The notes: generated by a model from the sequence alone, not told the origin. A stretch of DNA of 64,000 nucleotides from Hyphomonas adhaerens MHS-3 (GCF_000685235.1 NZ_ARYH01000005.1:1-64000); one strand, 5' to 3'. Positions 1 to 9,132 are shown, counted from the first letter of the stretch. Numbers and translations: made by a program.

Positions 1-1129
1 TGACCACGCCGTTGAGGTAATGTCCCAGCGTTCCGGTATTAAAGCGGAATGCATTCGTCTGATTACCAACAAATGTGAAGTTGGAAATAATCGGGTTGGA
101 CTGAGGCGCGACATCTGACGAAACACTCGACGCTTCGGTGATGTTGTCGCCGAAATTCTCGTTCTGAACGACGACCACGTATTGGATATGGCCGGCATAG
201 CCATTGTCCGTGTCGATCGAGTCATCGGCATTGCCAGTCAGGACGAGGTGACTGATGTTGACGGTTCCGCCAAAGAACTCCACACCGTCGTCCGAATTGT
301 TGTGAACCTGGATGTTTTCAACGCGTGTTCCGCTGCCGATACCGGCAAACGTGATGCCATTCAGCTCATTACCCGCCGTGTTGATTGCATAGCCCGCAAA
401 GCGAACCTGCACATAGTCAAGAACACCGCTGTTATCGGTCGTGTCGGCGCCGCCATAAACGGCTTCCGGAGTGGTCACCCCTTCGACAATGTTTTCACAC
501 TGGGCCGTGGCCGGCGTCACTTTATCCTTACAGCGGTTGATCGGCGCCTGACCCAGAAGGACAAGACCGCCCCACTCGGAATTGGCATCTCCGCCAAGGT
601 CGTTCGACGAGTCACTGTCAGCCTGGCGCTCAAGATCGTCGGCGCTGGTGAAAATGATCGGCTGCGCTGCAGTGCCGTCCGCGACAATCTGGGACCCGCG
701 ATTGATGACGAGATAATCGGAACCGGATTCACCAAATACGGTCACACCCGGTTTGATCGTCAGAACAGCAGGCTGGCTACCTGCAATGTTGCCTTCAGCA
801 CCGACATCGGTACCGATATCGACACGGCCGCTCAGGCGGTAGGCAATCCCGTCGATATTCTCCAGCGTGATATTGGTCAGGTACGCGCCCGAAAGATCAC
901 ACGTTGTGAGGCCACCAACCGGCGTGCCTTCCGTAAAGCCGGACGGGCAAGTCGCACCCGACCCCGAGCCGCCACTGGAACCACCGGTGCTGCCTCCGGG
1001 AGGCGTGCCCGCATCAGTCGCGCCGGGCGATGAAATGCTGCTGCCTTGCGAGCAAGCCGCCGCAAGAACAATCGCAGCAACCGCCACGCTCCGCGCCATC
1101 GCGCTTTTGAACTTATTTTTGAAACTCAT
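1..1129 (-). CDS. Putative surface/periplasmic lipoprotein, right-handed beta-helix type (3' end outside window)
   Basis: Open from an ATG at 1129 to the window edge, giving at least 376 residues with no stop. The N-terminus is a lipoprotein signal peptide: basic start, hydrophobic stretch, then a LAAAC lipobox, followed by a Gly/Ser-rich linker. The body has repeated short strands with Asn/Asp/Gly turns and phrases such as GVTVFGESGSD and EFFGGTVNISHL, which suggest a parallel beta-helix. I recall similar proteins next to TonB receptors in Caulobacterales and Sphingomonadales, but no enzymatic role is evident. An in-frame ATG at 1138 is an alternative start, but it sits too close to the GGGGA ribosome site. 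Function unknown. Confidence 0.7.
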   Translation of the reverse strand, partial: MSFKNKFKSAMARSVAVAAIVLAAACSQGSSISSPGATDAGTPPGGSTGGSSGGSGSGATCPSGFTEGTPVGGLTTCDLSGAYLTNITLENIDGIAYRLSGRVDIGTDVGAEGNIAGSQPAVLTIKPGVTVFGESGSDYLVINRGSQIVADGTAAQPIIFTSADDLERQADSDSSNDLGGDANSEWGGLVLLGQAPINRCKDKVTPATAQCENIVEGVTTPEAVYGGADTTDNSGVLDYVQVRFAGYAINTAGNELNGITFAGIGSGTRVENIQVHNNSDDGVEFFGGTVNISHLVLTGNADDSIDTDNGYAGHIQYVVVVQNENFGDNITEASSVSSDVAPQSNPIISNFTFVGNQTNAFRFNTGTLGHYLNGVV

Positions 1130-1400
1130 TACCGTCATCTTCCCCTGTGTGCTCCAGAACAGACGCATTTTCGGCAAGATCCATGCGAGCGGACGGTTAT
1201 CCGTGACTCGGCCCCGCGATCTCCCACGGGCCTTATTGCAGCGCTTCAAGACGCTTTCGAAACTGATTTGTAAACTTTATGTAACGCCCCGCCCTGGCCG
1301 GCGCCGCGCCCGCAAATCGCATGAGATTTGGCTGGGTTTAATTCTGTTTTTATTGGATTATTTTCACGAGGAAGAACACGGAACCAAGTGCAGACGCCTG

Positions 1401-1754
1401 CTACCTGGTCAGCAATCCGACAGGAACTTCCAGTGCTTCTGCCAATCGTTTGGCAGTTTTCAAACCGAACGGCATACCACGCTCCATGGCCGAAATATGG
1501 TTTGCTCGAATACCGCACTTGGCACTCAGTTCCTTCTGAGTCATGAGCCGGTATTGGCGCAGGGCACGGATGGGATGGTCGCCCATTTCGATCTGCCTGA
1601 GCACATCTTCAGGAACGTCTGGCTGGGCCATTTGCGCGGCAGAGGCCTGCTTCGCCTCAAGTTCGTCAATCCGCTTCTCGAGAGTCTTCACCAGGTTTTC
1701 GAGATCAAGGATCTTGAGTTCCAGCGAATATACGAATTGGTCATCACTCGGCAT
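1401..1754 (-). CDS. XRE-family transcriptional regulator with N-terminal coiled coil
   Basis: 117 residues. Residues ~8-40 have a heptad-like pattern (LELKILDLENLVKTLEKRI) typical of a coiled coil. Residues ~62-117 form a Cro/C1-type helix-turn-helix with the features TQKELSAKCGI, HISAMERG and AKRLAEALEV. The fold order (coiled coil first, DNA-binding domain last) suggests a dimeric repressor or orphan antitoxin-like protein, but no toxin gene is adjacent. A GGGAAG ribosome site precedes the ATG. The bases on either side (1130-1400 and 1755-2017) carry no other gene that I can support. Target unknown. Confidence 0.75.
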   Translation of the reverse strand: MPSDDQFVYSLELKILDLENLVKTLEKRIDELEAKQASAAQMAQPDVPEDVLRQIEMGDHPIRALRQYRLMTQKELSAKCGIRANHISAMERGMPFGLKTAKRLAEALEVPVGLLTR

Positions 1755-1985
1755 TGGTTCTTCCCAGCATTATGCTGGCACACCTAGAGTCCCACGCCGA
1801 AAGTTTCGTGTCAGATGTATGAATGTTCCAAGACGGCGGGGCGGGCCTTCATCCTGTCGCCCCAGCCCGGTCACGTTCTGCCATCGCCAGACCGCACCGC
1901 GCTCAGGGACCGTCCCGCTCTGCGCAGAATATCAGGCAATTACAAATGCGTAACAGGATTGACAGACGCAGGCGCAAACCTTAGC

Positions 1986-2003
1986 TAACTGACCGGTCAG
2001 TTA
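1986..2003. promoter_or_regulatory. 18-bp perfect palindrome, probable TetR operator
   Basis: TAACTGACCGGTCAGTTA is a perfect inverted repeat ending 14 bases before the ATG of the TetR gene at 2018. Position and symmetry fit autoregulation of the TetR/HlyD/ABC operon. Binding is inferred. Confidence 0.75.
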
Positions 2004-2017
2004 TTTGTGAGATCCCG

Positions 2018-2644
2018 ATGGCGAGGGCAAGAACCGACGAGGCGAAAGACGAACGCCGTCAGGCGCTCCTTGCAGCCGCGCTCGATGAATTCTTCGAAAA
2101 AGGGTTCGCCGCGACACGAATGGACGACATTGCCAGGCGTGCCAGCTTGTCCAAGGGGGCGCTCTATCTCTATTTCGATTCAAAAGAGGCGATGTTTCAG
2201 GCGCTCATTGAATCCCTCGCTTCGCCCAATCTGGAGATCATCGAACAGATTACGGAGCATGCCGCCTCCCTGAAAGAAGCCCTTCACGGCATTCGCGAGT
2301 TCGCGCCTTTTCTGATCCGTCAAACAGACCTGCCCCGCCTGATGAAAGTCCTGGTCGGAGACAGCCAGCTGTTCCCGGAAATCGTGCAGACCTACCGGCA
2401 GGAACTGATTGAGCGGGTTCTATCCATGATCGCCGACCTTCTGCAGCGGGCGGATGAAACCGGTGAAGCAAAAATCGAAAACCCGCAACTGACCGCACGC
2501 CTGATCATGGCTCCCGTCATCTTCAGTGCACTGTGGCAGGCTGTGTTCAACCAGACATCCGAGGCGGAAGTCGATCTCGACCAGCTTTTCGCGATCCACG
2601 AGCAAATGATGCTCAACGCCCTTCAGATCGGAACCACTCCATGA
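2018..2644 (+). CDS. TetR/AcrR-family repressor of an efflux operon
   Basis: 208 residues. The N-terminal helix-turn-helix is clear: ALDEFFEKGFAATRMDDIA followed by LSKGALYLYFDSKEAMF. The variable C-terminal ligand domain ends in the usual QLFAIHEQMML-type helix. The stop overlaps the start of the downstream HlyD gene (ATGA), so the repressor is co-transcribed with the transporter it probably controls. The palindrome at 1986-2003 lies in its promoter. The ligand is unknown, but the pairing predicts a toxic small molecule exported by the pump. Confidence 0.9.
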   Translation: MARARTDEAKDERRQALLAAALDEFFEKGFAATRMDDIARRASLSKGALYLYFDSKEAMFQALIESLASPNLEIIEQITEHAASLKEALHGIREFAPFLIRQTDLPRLMKVLVGDSQLFPEIVQTYRQELIERVLSMIADLLQRADETGEAKIENPQLTARLIMAPVIFSALWQAVFNQTSEAEVDLDQLFAIHEQMMLNALQIGTTP

Positions 2645-3594
2645 AACATGCTTTTGAGATCCGCGCCCTCATCGCCGGTTTCCTGCTGACAGGGATCGCC
2701 GGCTGTACCCAGCAGGACGAGCCCGTCCACCTCGGCTATATTGAAGCGGACTGGACCTATGTCGCAGCCCCGGCCGCCGGGCGCGTTGTCGAACAGCCCG
2801 TCAGGGAGGGCGACCGCGTCGAACAGGGCGACTTCCTGTTCCGTCTGGACAGCACCGCCGAAGAAGCCGCTGTCTCGGAGGCCAACTCCAGGCTGACCCA
2901 GGCAATGGCGCAGGCAGATGACCTCAGCACCGGCGCACGGCCGCCAGAGATGAAGCGCCTCGAAGCGCAACTGTCTTCCGCGAAAGCCCGCCTCGCAAAA
3001 GCCACGAGCGAGCGCAACCGGATCATCCCCCTCGTTGAACAGGGCTACGCCCCCAAATCCCAGCGCGATACCGTCGAAGCGGAATTCGATGCCGCGACCG
3101 CTGCAGTTCATGCCGCCGAGCAGGACCTGAAAGTCGCTGCCCTGCCCGCCCGGAATGCCACCCGCGATGCAGCGCAGGCTGCAACACAGTCTGCAGAAGC
3201 GGCCAAGGCTGCAGCTGAGTACCGTCTTCATGAACGGCGCACCATCGCGCCTGACAGCGGCAGGATCGAAGAAGTCTTTTTCCGCAAGGGAGAGTTCGTG
3301 AATCCGGGGACGCCGATCATCGCCATTCTGCCGGATAATGGCCTCAAGGCCCGGTTCTATGTTCCGGAGACGGACCTTTCCAGACTGAAAGTGGGGGAAA
3401 CCGTTTCCGTGAGCGCAGATGGCATGGCGTCGCCAGTCAAAGCGGAAATCACGTTTATCGCGCACGAGGCGGAGTTCGCGCCGCCTGTGATCTATGCCCG
3501 TCATTCCCGCGAAAAGCTTGTCTTCATGGTTGAGGCCAGAGTCCCGCCAGATATTGGCCTGCACCCGGGCCTGCCGGTGGAGGTGAACTGGTAA
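2641..3594 (+). CDS. HlyD-family periplasmic adaptor lipoprotein of an ABC exporter (YbhG-like)
   Basis: 317 residues. Starts at 2641 inside the TetR stop codon. The signal peptide ends in a GIAGCTQ lipobox. A biotinyl/lipoyl half (YVAAPAAGRVVEQPVREGD), a long Ala-rich alpha-helical hairpin (~70-190) and a second lipoyl/beta-barrel part (TIAPDSGRIEEVFFRKGE) give the membrane-fusion order. Together with the ATPase and permease that follow, it matches the E. coli ybhGFSR arrangement. Translational overlap on both sides indicates tight coupling. Confidence 0.9.
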   Translation: MKHAFEIRALIAGFLLTGIAGCTQQDEPVHLGYIEADWTYVAAPAAGRVVEQPVREGDRVEQGDFLFRLDSTAEEAAVSEANSRLTQAMAQADDLSTGARPPEMKRLEAQLSSAKARLAKATSERNRIIPLVEQGYAPKSQRDTVEAEFDAATAAVHAAEQDLKVAALPARNATRDAAQAATQSAEAAKAAAEYRLHERRTIAPDSGRIEEVFFRKGEFVNPGTPIIAILPDNGLKARFYVPETDLSRLKVGETVSVSADGMASPVKAEITFIAHEAEFAPPVIYARHSREKLVFMVEARVPPDIGLHPGLPVEVNW

Positions 3595-4526
3595 TGCCCG
3601 GCGACTACGCCATCGACGTCCACGGCCTGGTCAAACGCTTTGGCCGCAAAACGGCGGTTGCGGGCGTCGACATCCAGATGCCACGCGGTGAGGTCTGGGG
3701 ATTCCTCGGCCCCAACGGGTCCGGCAAGACGACGACCATCCGGATGATCTGCGGCCTTCTCAAAGTGACCGAAGGGACAGGCGAGTGCCTGGGCTATGAC
3801 ATTCAACGGGACGCAGCCCGGATCCGCGAATTGACAGGGTACATGACCCAGAAATTCTCCTTCTGGACCGACATGACAATCCGGGAAAACCTGGAATTCG
3901 TCGCGCGCCTTTACCGCCTGCCCCACACCCGGCAGACCGTCGACGAGACGCTGGAAACGCTTGGACTGAGCCACCGCCAGCACCAGCTGTCTGGCGCTTT
4001 GTCCGGCGGCTGGAAGCAACGCCTCGCCCTCGCGGCCGTCACCATGCACCACCCGCAACTCCTTCTGCTGGACGAACCGACCGCGGGTGTGGACCCTCAG
4101 GCCCGGCGCGATTTCTGGGACGAAATCCATCACCTCTCCCTGCAGGGCATGACAGTGCTGGTATCCACGCACTACATGGACGAAGCCGAACGGTGCGACC
4201 GCATCGTCTACCTCGCCCATGGGGAAAAGATCGTCGAAGGCAGGGTGCCGGACGTCATCGACCGGTCCGGCCTCCTCACCTTCCGCGGCGAAGGCGACGG
4301 CGTGCGGCGTCTCGCAGACGATATCAAGAATGAACCGGGCGTCGAACACGTCGCCTATTTCGGGTCTGCGCTTCATGTCAGCGGGAAAGACCGCGCCGCC
4401 ATCCAGTCGGCCCTCGACAAGCACAAGACCCCGGATGTCAGTTGGAGCGAAGTCCGCACCAGCCTTGAAGACGCCTTCATCGCCCTCAGCGCGGAAGCTG
4501 GCGAAGACAAGCGGGTGCACGCATGA
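3594..4526 (+). CDS. ABC transporter ATP-binding protein (YbhF-like, single NBD)
   Basis: 310 residues with Walker A GPNGSGKTTT, Q-loop region TGYMTQKFSFW, signature LSGGWKQRL, Walker B LLLLDEP and switch His in STHYMDEAERCD. The signature carries Trp instead of the more common Gln/Met, as often seen in DrrA/YbhF-type ATPases. E. coli YbhF has two ATPase domains in one chain; this protein has only one. The start overlaps the HlyD stop by one base (TAATG), and the end overlaps the permease start. Confidence 0.92.
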   Translation: MPGDYAIDVHGLVKRFGRKTAVAGVDIQMPRGEVWGFLGPNGSGKTTTIRMICGLLKVTEGTGECLGYDIQRDAARIRELTGYMTQKFSFWTDMTIRENLEFVARLYRLPHTRQTVDETLETLGLSHRQHQLSGALSGGWKQRLALAAVTMHHPQLLLLDEPTAGVDPQARRDFWDEIHHLSLQGMTVLVSTHYMDEAERCDRIVYLAHGEKIVEGRVPDVIDRSGLLTFRGEGDGVRRLADDIKNEPGVEHVAYFGSALHVSGKDRAAIQSALDKHKTPDVSWSEVRTSLEDAFIALSAEAGEDKRVHA

Positions 4527-5662
4527 ACGCCCTGCTGCGCTCCTTCGGCCGCATCTGGGCTGTATTCATGAAAGAGATGGTCCAGGTCCGGCGTGACCGT
4601 CTGACCTTCGCCGTCATGGTCGGCATACCGATCATGCAGCTGATCCTGTTCGGCTATGCCATCAACATGAACCCGAAGCACCTGCCCGCCGCGCTTCTGG
4701 TGGAGGAACAGACTCCCATCGTCCGCACGATGGTCCAGTCGCTCAGGACGTCCGATTATTATGACTTCGTGATGCAGACAGACGACCCACGCGAGACAGG
4801 TGATCTGCTCGCCCGGGGTGAAGTTGCCTTCGTCGTCTCCGTCCCGGCGGGCTTCACCCGCAAACTGGTACGGGGCGAACACCCTCAGATCCTGATCGAA
4901 GCAGACGCGACTGACCCCGCCGCCGCATCCGGCGCCGTTGCCTTCGCCCAGACCATCCTGACCGATGCCCTCCGGCATGACCTGAAAGGGCCGCTCGCCA
5001 GTCTTGGCGGCGGGCAACCGCCTTTCGATCTGGTTGTCCACCAGATGTACAACCCCGAAGCCAAGACCAGCTACAATATCGTGCCCGGCCTGCTGGGCGT
5101 GATTCTGACCATGACGCTGGTGATGATCACGGCCATTGCGATGACGCGCGAGTCCGAACAGGGCACGATCGAGAACCTGCTCGCCATGCCGGTGAAACCG
5201 ATTGAAGTCATGCTGGGCAAGATCCTGCCCTATGTCGTGGTCGGCGCCGGGCAGACCCTTCTGATCCTGCTGGCGGCACGGCTCCTGTTCGATGTGCCCT
5301 TCATCGGAAACCCGTGGATTCTGTTCCTCGGTGTCTCCGTGTTCGTGCTGGCAAACCTTGCGCTTGGCTTCACCTTCTCGACCATCGCCCGCACTCAGAT
5401 GCAGGCCATGCAGCTGACCTTCTTCTTCTTCCTGCCGTCGATCCTGCTCTCCGGCTTCATGTTCCCGTTCCGCGGCATGCCGGAATGGGCCCAGATCATC
5501 GGGGAAGGCCTGCCGCTGACGCATTTCCTGCGCATCGTGCGCGGCGTCATGCTGAAAGACACCAGCCTGGCGCAGCTTCAGAGCCCGATCATCGCCTTGT
5601 GCATCTTCACCGCTGTGGCGGTCTCCATTGCCATGTTGCGCTATCGGCGCACACTCGACTAG
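4523..5662 (+). CDS. ABC-2 type transporter permease (YbhS/YbhR-like)
   Basis: 379 residues: one N-terminal membrane helix (~23-45), a large periplasmic domain (~50-180), then five hydrophobic segments in the C-terminal half, including the ABC-2 signature region LLSGFMFPFRGMPEWAQ. Only one permease is present, whereas E. coli has YbhS plus YbhR, so the transporter probably works as a homodimer. Last gene of the TetR operon; it ends nine bases before the convergent epmB. Confidence 0.92.
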   Translation: MNALLRSFGRIWAVFMKEMVQVRRDRLTFAVMVGIPIMQLILFGYAINMNPKHLPAALLVEEQTPIVRTMVQSLRTSDYYDFVMQTDDPRETGDLLARGEVAFVVSVPAGFTRKLVRGEHPQILIEADATDPAAASGAVAFAQTILTDALRHDLKGPLASLGGGQPPFDLVVHQMYNPEAKTSYNIVPGLLGVILTMTLVMITAIAMTRESEQGTIENLLAMPVKPIEVMLGKILPYVVVGAGQTLLILLAARLLFDVPFIGNPWILFLGVSVFVLANLALGFTFSTIARTQMQAMQLTFFFFLPSILLSGFMFPFRGMPEWAQIIGEGLPLTHFLRIVRGVMLKDTSLAQLQSPIIALCIFTAVAVSIAMLRYRRTLD

Positions 5663-5671
5663 CCCGGCATA

Positions 5672-6709
5672 TTATCCTTTGTACGGATGAAGATTCCCGT
5701 CCCGGCCGCGCAGCGCCCGGCCTTCAGGCGTTTCCACCACATCGGACAGCGCCGCATTGGCCTTGGACACCCCGCCCGGGATGTCGATCACATAGTGCGG
5801 CAGGGCGAGGCCTGACACGCAGTCTCTCAGGGCCGAGTACAGCGCCTGCCCCTCCTCCACGCTGACACGGAAGTGCCCGGTTCCGGGTGCCATATCCGGG
5901 TGGTGCAGATAATAGGGGCGGATGCGCGCTGCCACGAGGGCCTGCATCAGCTCAGCAAGCGCCGCCACATTGTCGTTCACACCGCGCAGCAGCACGGACT
6001 GGGACACGAGCGGGAAGCCGGCATCGGCAAGCCTTGCCGCAGCGGCCTGCGTTTCGGGCGTCAGCTCTTTCACATGATTGATATGGATCGAAACATAAAC
6101 GGCCTTGCCGTCCGCCTCCAGCGCCTCGGCAAACTCCGCCGTGATCCGCTCGGGGTCGGCCACCGGCATCCTTGTATGCCAGCGAATGACGTCGACATGG
6201 GGAATGGCGGCGATCGCCTGCGTCAGTGCCTTCGCCCGCGCCGCGGACAGCATGAACGGATCCCCTCCGGTCAGGATCACTTCCCGGACACCGGGCTGTG
6301 CACGGATATAATCGAACGCGGCCTCCAGTTCGGCAGGTGACAATGTCTCGCCGATCCCGGGCCCGACCATTTCGCGCCGGAAGCAGAACCGGCAATAAAC
6401 CGGGCAAACAGCCACGGGTTTCAGAAGCACCCGGTCCGGATAGCGATGCACGACGCCGCGCACAGGCGTATGCGCCTCATCGCCGATGGGATCGTTCAGC
6501 TCTTCCGGTGTCCGGATCATCTCATCCGGTTGGGGGACAAACATGCGTGCGATCGGGTCATCAGGGTCCGTCCGGTCGATCCGGTCAGCCAGGAAGGGTG
6601 TCACAGCAATGGCGTAGCGATCCGCAACCGGCGCGAGCGCCGCGGCATCCTCAGGGGAAATCAGGCTGGCGGCTTCCAGCGCCTGAAGGGTGCTCAGCGG
6701 CCGGCTCAT
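5672..6709 (-). CDS. epmB: EF-P beta-lysylation protein EpmB (lysine 2,3-aminomutase-like radical SAM enzyme)
   Basis: 345 residues from ATG 6709, which overlaps the epmA stop (ATGA). Radical-SAM cluster motif CPVYCRFCFRR is present, with PLP-binding aminomutase features (EVILTGGDPFML, HTRMPVADPERI). EpmB converts alpha-lysine to (R)-beta-lysine, which EpmA attaches to EF-P. Physical linkage to epmA and efp distinguishes it from catabolic lysine 2,3-aminomutase. An upstream in-frame ATG at 6727 is possible but lies further inside epmA. Confidence 0.93.
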   Translation of the reverse strand: MSRPLSTLQALEAASLISPEDAAALAPVADRYAIAVTPFLADRIDRTDPDDPIARMFVPQPDEMIRTPEELNDPIGDEAHTPVRGVVHRYPDRVLLKPVAVCPVYCRFCFRREMVGPGIGETLSPAELEAAFDYIRAQPGVREVILTGGDPFMLSAARAKALTQAIAAIPHVDVIRWHTRMPVADPERITAEFAEALEADGKAVYVSIHINHVKELTPETQAAAARLADAGFPLVSQSVLLRGVNDNVAALAELMQALVAARIRPYYLHHPDMAPGTGHFRVSVEEGQALYSALRDCVSGLALPHYVIDIPGGVSKANAALSDVVETPEGRALRGRDGNLHPYKG

Positions 6710-7731
6710 GTCTCCACCGGCGTCCACTGGACATCCTTGATCGAGCGCGCCCCGGAGGCCAGCACCACGAGCCGGTCGAACCCGAGGGCCACGCCGCTTG
6801 CATCCGGCATGCTGCCCAGCGCCTCCAGGAAGTCCTCATCAATCGGATAGCGCTCGCCGTATAATTCCTGCTTCAGGTCCATGTCGGCCTCGAAACGCGC
6901 CCGCTGTTCGGCCGCATCGGTCAGTTCATGGAACCCGTTCGCCAGCTCTACCCCGCAGGCATACAGCTCAAACCGTTCGGCAAACCGCGGATCATCCGGA
7001 CAGGCCCGGGCCAACGCCGCCTCGCAGACCGGATAGCGGTGCAGGACCGTCAGGCGGTCGTCTCCCAGGGCGGGCTCGATCAGGGTCACCAGCACGGCGG
7101 AGAAAATATCCGACCAGGAGGCATCATCCGGCACGCCCACTCCGGCCCGGCGGGCAGCATCCAGAAATCCGTCCCGGTCATCCAGTAGTCCGTTTAAGTC
7201 CGTTTTAGCATGCCGTTGGAACGCCTCAGTCAGCGTCAGGTAGTCCGGAGTCAGGCCCGGATCGCAGGTCCGCCCCTTCCAGACGAGCGCAGGCTGGCCG
7301 GTGGTTTTGAGGGCTTCGCGGCAAAGATCCACGGTATCCTGCATCACGGCCTGTAGGTCCGCGCCGGTGCGGTACCACTCCACCATGGTGAATTCGGGCG
7401 AATGCAACGGGCCACTCTCCCGGTTCCGGAATACCCTTGAAAAATCTACGATTTTCTCTTCGCCGGCCGCCAACAGCTTCTTGCACGAGAATTCAGGCGA
7501 CGTGTGCAGGTAAAGCGGGCTGGCCTGCCGGTCATCCGTCCGGAATTCCGTTTCAAAAGCATGGAGATGGGTCTCGTTCCCCGGCGAGACCTGCAGGGCC
7601 GCGCACTCGACCTCCAGAAATCCCTCCCGGCCGAACCAGTCCGACAGCGCCCGGCGCACCCGCCCTCGCTGCAACAGGAACGGACGACGGTCCCTGTGCC
7701 GCGCCGGATGCCACCATTTCCTGTCAGTCAT
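6706..7731 (-). CDS. epmA: Elongation factor P--beta-lysine ligase EpmA (PoxA/GenX, LysRS-like)
   Basis: 341 residues of class II lysyl-tRNA synthetase catalytic core without an anticodon-binding domain. Motif 2 is seen in FSRVFRNRESGPLHSPEFTM and motif 3 in GVALGFDRLVVLASG; GVELANGFHELTDA is also typical of the family. The enzyme adenylates (R)-beta-lysine and transfers it to EF-P. Divergent from efp and overlapping epmB, so the whole installation pathway apart from EpmC hydroxylation is in one place. Confidence 0.95.
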   Translation of the reverse strand: MTDRKWWHPARHRDRRPFLLQRGRVRRALSDWFGREGFLEVECAALQVSPGNETHLHAFETEFRTDDRQASPLYLHTSPEFSCKKLLAAGEEKIVDFSRVFRNRESGPLHSPEFTMVEWYRTGADLQAVMQDTVDLCREALKTTGQPALVWKGRTCDPGLTPDYLTLTEAFQRHAKTDLNGLLDDRDGFLDAARRAGVGVPDDASWSDIFSAVLVTLIEPALGDDRLTVLHRYPVCEAALARACPDDPRFAERFELYACGVELANGFHELTDAAEQRARFEADMDLKQELYGERYPIDEDFLEALGSMPDASGVALGFDRLVVLASGARSIKDVQWTPVET

Positions 7732-7880
7732 CTGTCCTGCCCAATGTCCGGAAACGTGGAAATATGTGAACCGGCGCTTGGCGAAACACGCAAGTGCCGG
7801 TATTGCGAACCCCGATCAGGCGCTCCGGAGCGGAGCGCTCTATAGCACCGGAGCCAGTCCGGGCAATTCGGGAACACATC

Positions 7881-8453
7881 ATGGCCGTCGAAATCGCAGC
7901 AAACATCCGCCGGGGCAATATCATCGAGTACACCGACGGTCAGCTCTATTCCGTCCTCAAGGCGGATTCCTTCCGTCCCGGCAAGGGAACACCGACCACC
8001 ACGATTGAAATGCGCCGCATTTCCGACGGGATCAAGATCGTCAACACCTACAAGACGACCGACAAGCTGGAAAAGGCCTTCGTCGAAGACATCGGCTACA
8101 CCTACCTTTACCAGGACGGTGACAATTACGTGTTCATGCACCCGGAAACGTTTGAACAGGTCCACGTGGCCGGCACGATGCTGGGCGACAATGCCGCTTT
8201 CCTCCAGGAAAACATGGAAGTGAACCTGCAGATCTTCAATGACGTCCCCGTCTCAGCCACGCTGCCAGCACGCATCACCGCGACAATTTCCGAAACCGAA
8301 CCGGTCGTGAAAGGCCAGACGGCCTCCAGTAGCTACAAGCCAGCCATTCTCGACAACGGCGTGCGCGTCATGGTGCCACCGCACATTGATGTCGGCACCC
8401 GCATCATCGTGAACACCGAAGACAACACATATCTGGAACGCGCGAAAGACTAA
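7881..8453 (+). CDS. efp: Translation elongation factor P
   Basis: 190 residues with the three beta-barrel domains of EF-P. The target loop reads [12 protein letters not shown], placing the modifiable lysine at position 35 in a PGKG context, the form modified by EpmA/EpmB rather than rhamnosylated at Arg. The C-terminus ([22 protein letters not shown]) is the family signature. EF-P relieves ribosome stalling at polyproline. The chosen ATG follows GGGAACACATC; in-frame ATGs upstream give a non-conserved extension. Confidence 0.97.
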   Translation: MAVEIAANIRRGNIIEYTDGQLYSVLKADSFRPGKGTPTTTIEMRRISDGIKIVNTYKTTDKLEKAFVEDIGYTYLYQDGDNYVFMHPETFEQVHVAGTMLGDNAAFLQENMEVNLQIFNDVPVSATLPARITATISETEPVVKGQTASSSYKPAILDNGVRVMVPPHIDVGTRIIVNTEDNTYLERAKD

Positions 8454-8476
8454 GGCGCCACAGACTGGAAACAGCG

Positions 8477-8506
8477 AAATGCCGGCCCCAAAGGCCGGCA
8501 TTTTTT
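8477..8506 (+). terminator. Rho-independent terminator after efp
   Basis: An 11-bp stem (AAATGCCGGCC / GGCCGGCATTT) with a 5-base loop, followed by a T-run, 23 bases after the efp stop. Confidence 0.9.
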
Positions 8507-8516
8507 ATGGGGCTTA

Positions 8517-9047
8517 TCAGCGACTGACCGGACGGATCGGGTCTGCTCCGTCCCAATCTGCGGAGACATTGCGGATATGCTCAAAGAAAGCGCCCTTGGC
8601 GCCCGAGATGTCTGAAATCTCGATCACGGTGCCTGGGTGGCCTGCGCTGTCGAAATAGGCGAACCGGCCCTGGTCCCCTCCGATCTGCCCTTCATGGCCG
8701 ACCTGATAGCCAAGGCGGAGCGCCTCGTCATAAAGCGCCTGATAGTTCTTCGACCAGAAGGCCAGATGCTGCAGGCCTTCATGCCCAGCCTCCAGAAACT
8801 CCTTGTACATGGACGGCGCATCGTTGCGTTGCTGGATCAGCTCGATCTGCAGGTCGCCCGAATTGGCGAGGGCGATGCTCATCTCGACGGCTGAGTCCAC
8901 GCCGCGGTGTCGGAACCAGTCGGTTTGCACGCGGTCGATATAATACCACGGGCCGACGCCCATCACCTCAACCCAGTGGGTCATCGCCTTCTCAATGTCG
9001 CGAACGACATAGCCGTTCTGCCGGACCGGGCCGAAAATGCGGCTCAT
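8517..9047 (-). CDS. VOC (glyoxalase/dioxygenase-fold) family protein
   Basis: 176 residues, with strong ribosome site GGAGGTACAGGT. Opens with the VOC beginning IFGPVRQNGYVVRDIEKAMTHW; later GLQHLAFWSKNYQAL and DSAGHPGTVIEISD give the paired beta-alpha-beta-beta-beta units and possible metal ligands (His, Glu). Members catalyse isomerisations, epimerisations or ring cleavage, and the substrate cannot be told here. Divergent from a TetR regulator with a palindrome in between, so probably part of the same regulon as the 9.1-11.8 kb operon. Confidence 0.85.
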   Translation of the reverse strand: MSRIFGPVRQNGYVVRDIEKAMTHWVEVMGVGPWYYIDRVQTDWFRHRGVDSAVEMSIALANSGDLQIELIQQRNDAPSMYKEFLEAGHEGLQHLAFWSKNYQALYDEALRLGYQVGHEGQIGGDQGRFAYFDSAGHPGTVIEISDISGAKGAFFEHIRNVSADWDGADPIRPVSR

Positions 9048-9104
9048 ACCTGTACCTCCATGGCTTCGGCATGACCGTCCTGAGACCTGCGAAGCTCTTG
9101 CCTT

Positions 9105-9120
9105 ACGAACGATCGTTCGT
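9105..9120. promoter_or_regulatory. 16-bp perfect palindrome between divergent genes, probable TetR operator
   Basis: ACGAACGATCGTTCGT is perfectly symmetric and lies 12 bases before the TetR start at 9133 and about 58 bases before the divergent VOC gene start. Its position would let one dimer pair repress both directions. Confidence 0.75.
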
Positions 9121-9132
9121 TAGCAACATCGC

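Noticed and set aside
182..1033. Long open frame on the + strand over the left-edge lipoprotein gene
   Set aside because: It is antisense to a protein with a clear signal peptide and fold-like repeats; the + strand translation lacks any domain.
1401..1754. XRE protein as antitoxin of a toxin-antitoxin pair
   Set aside because: No adjacent toxin-like gene on either side; kept as an orphan regulator.
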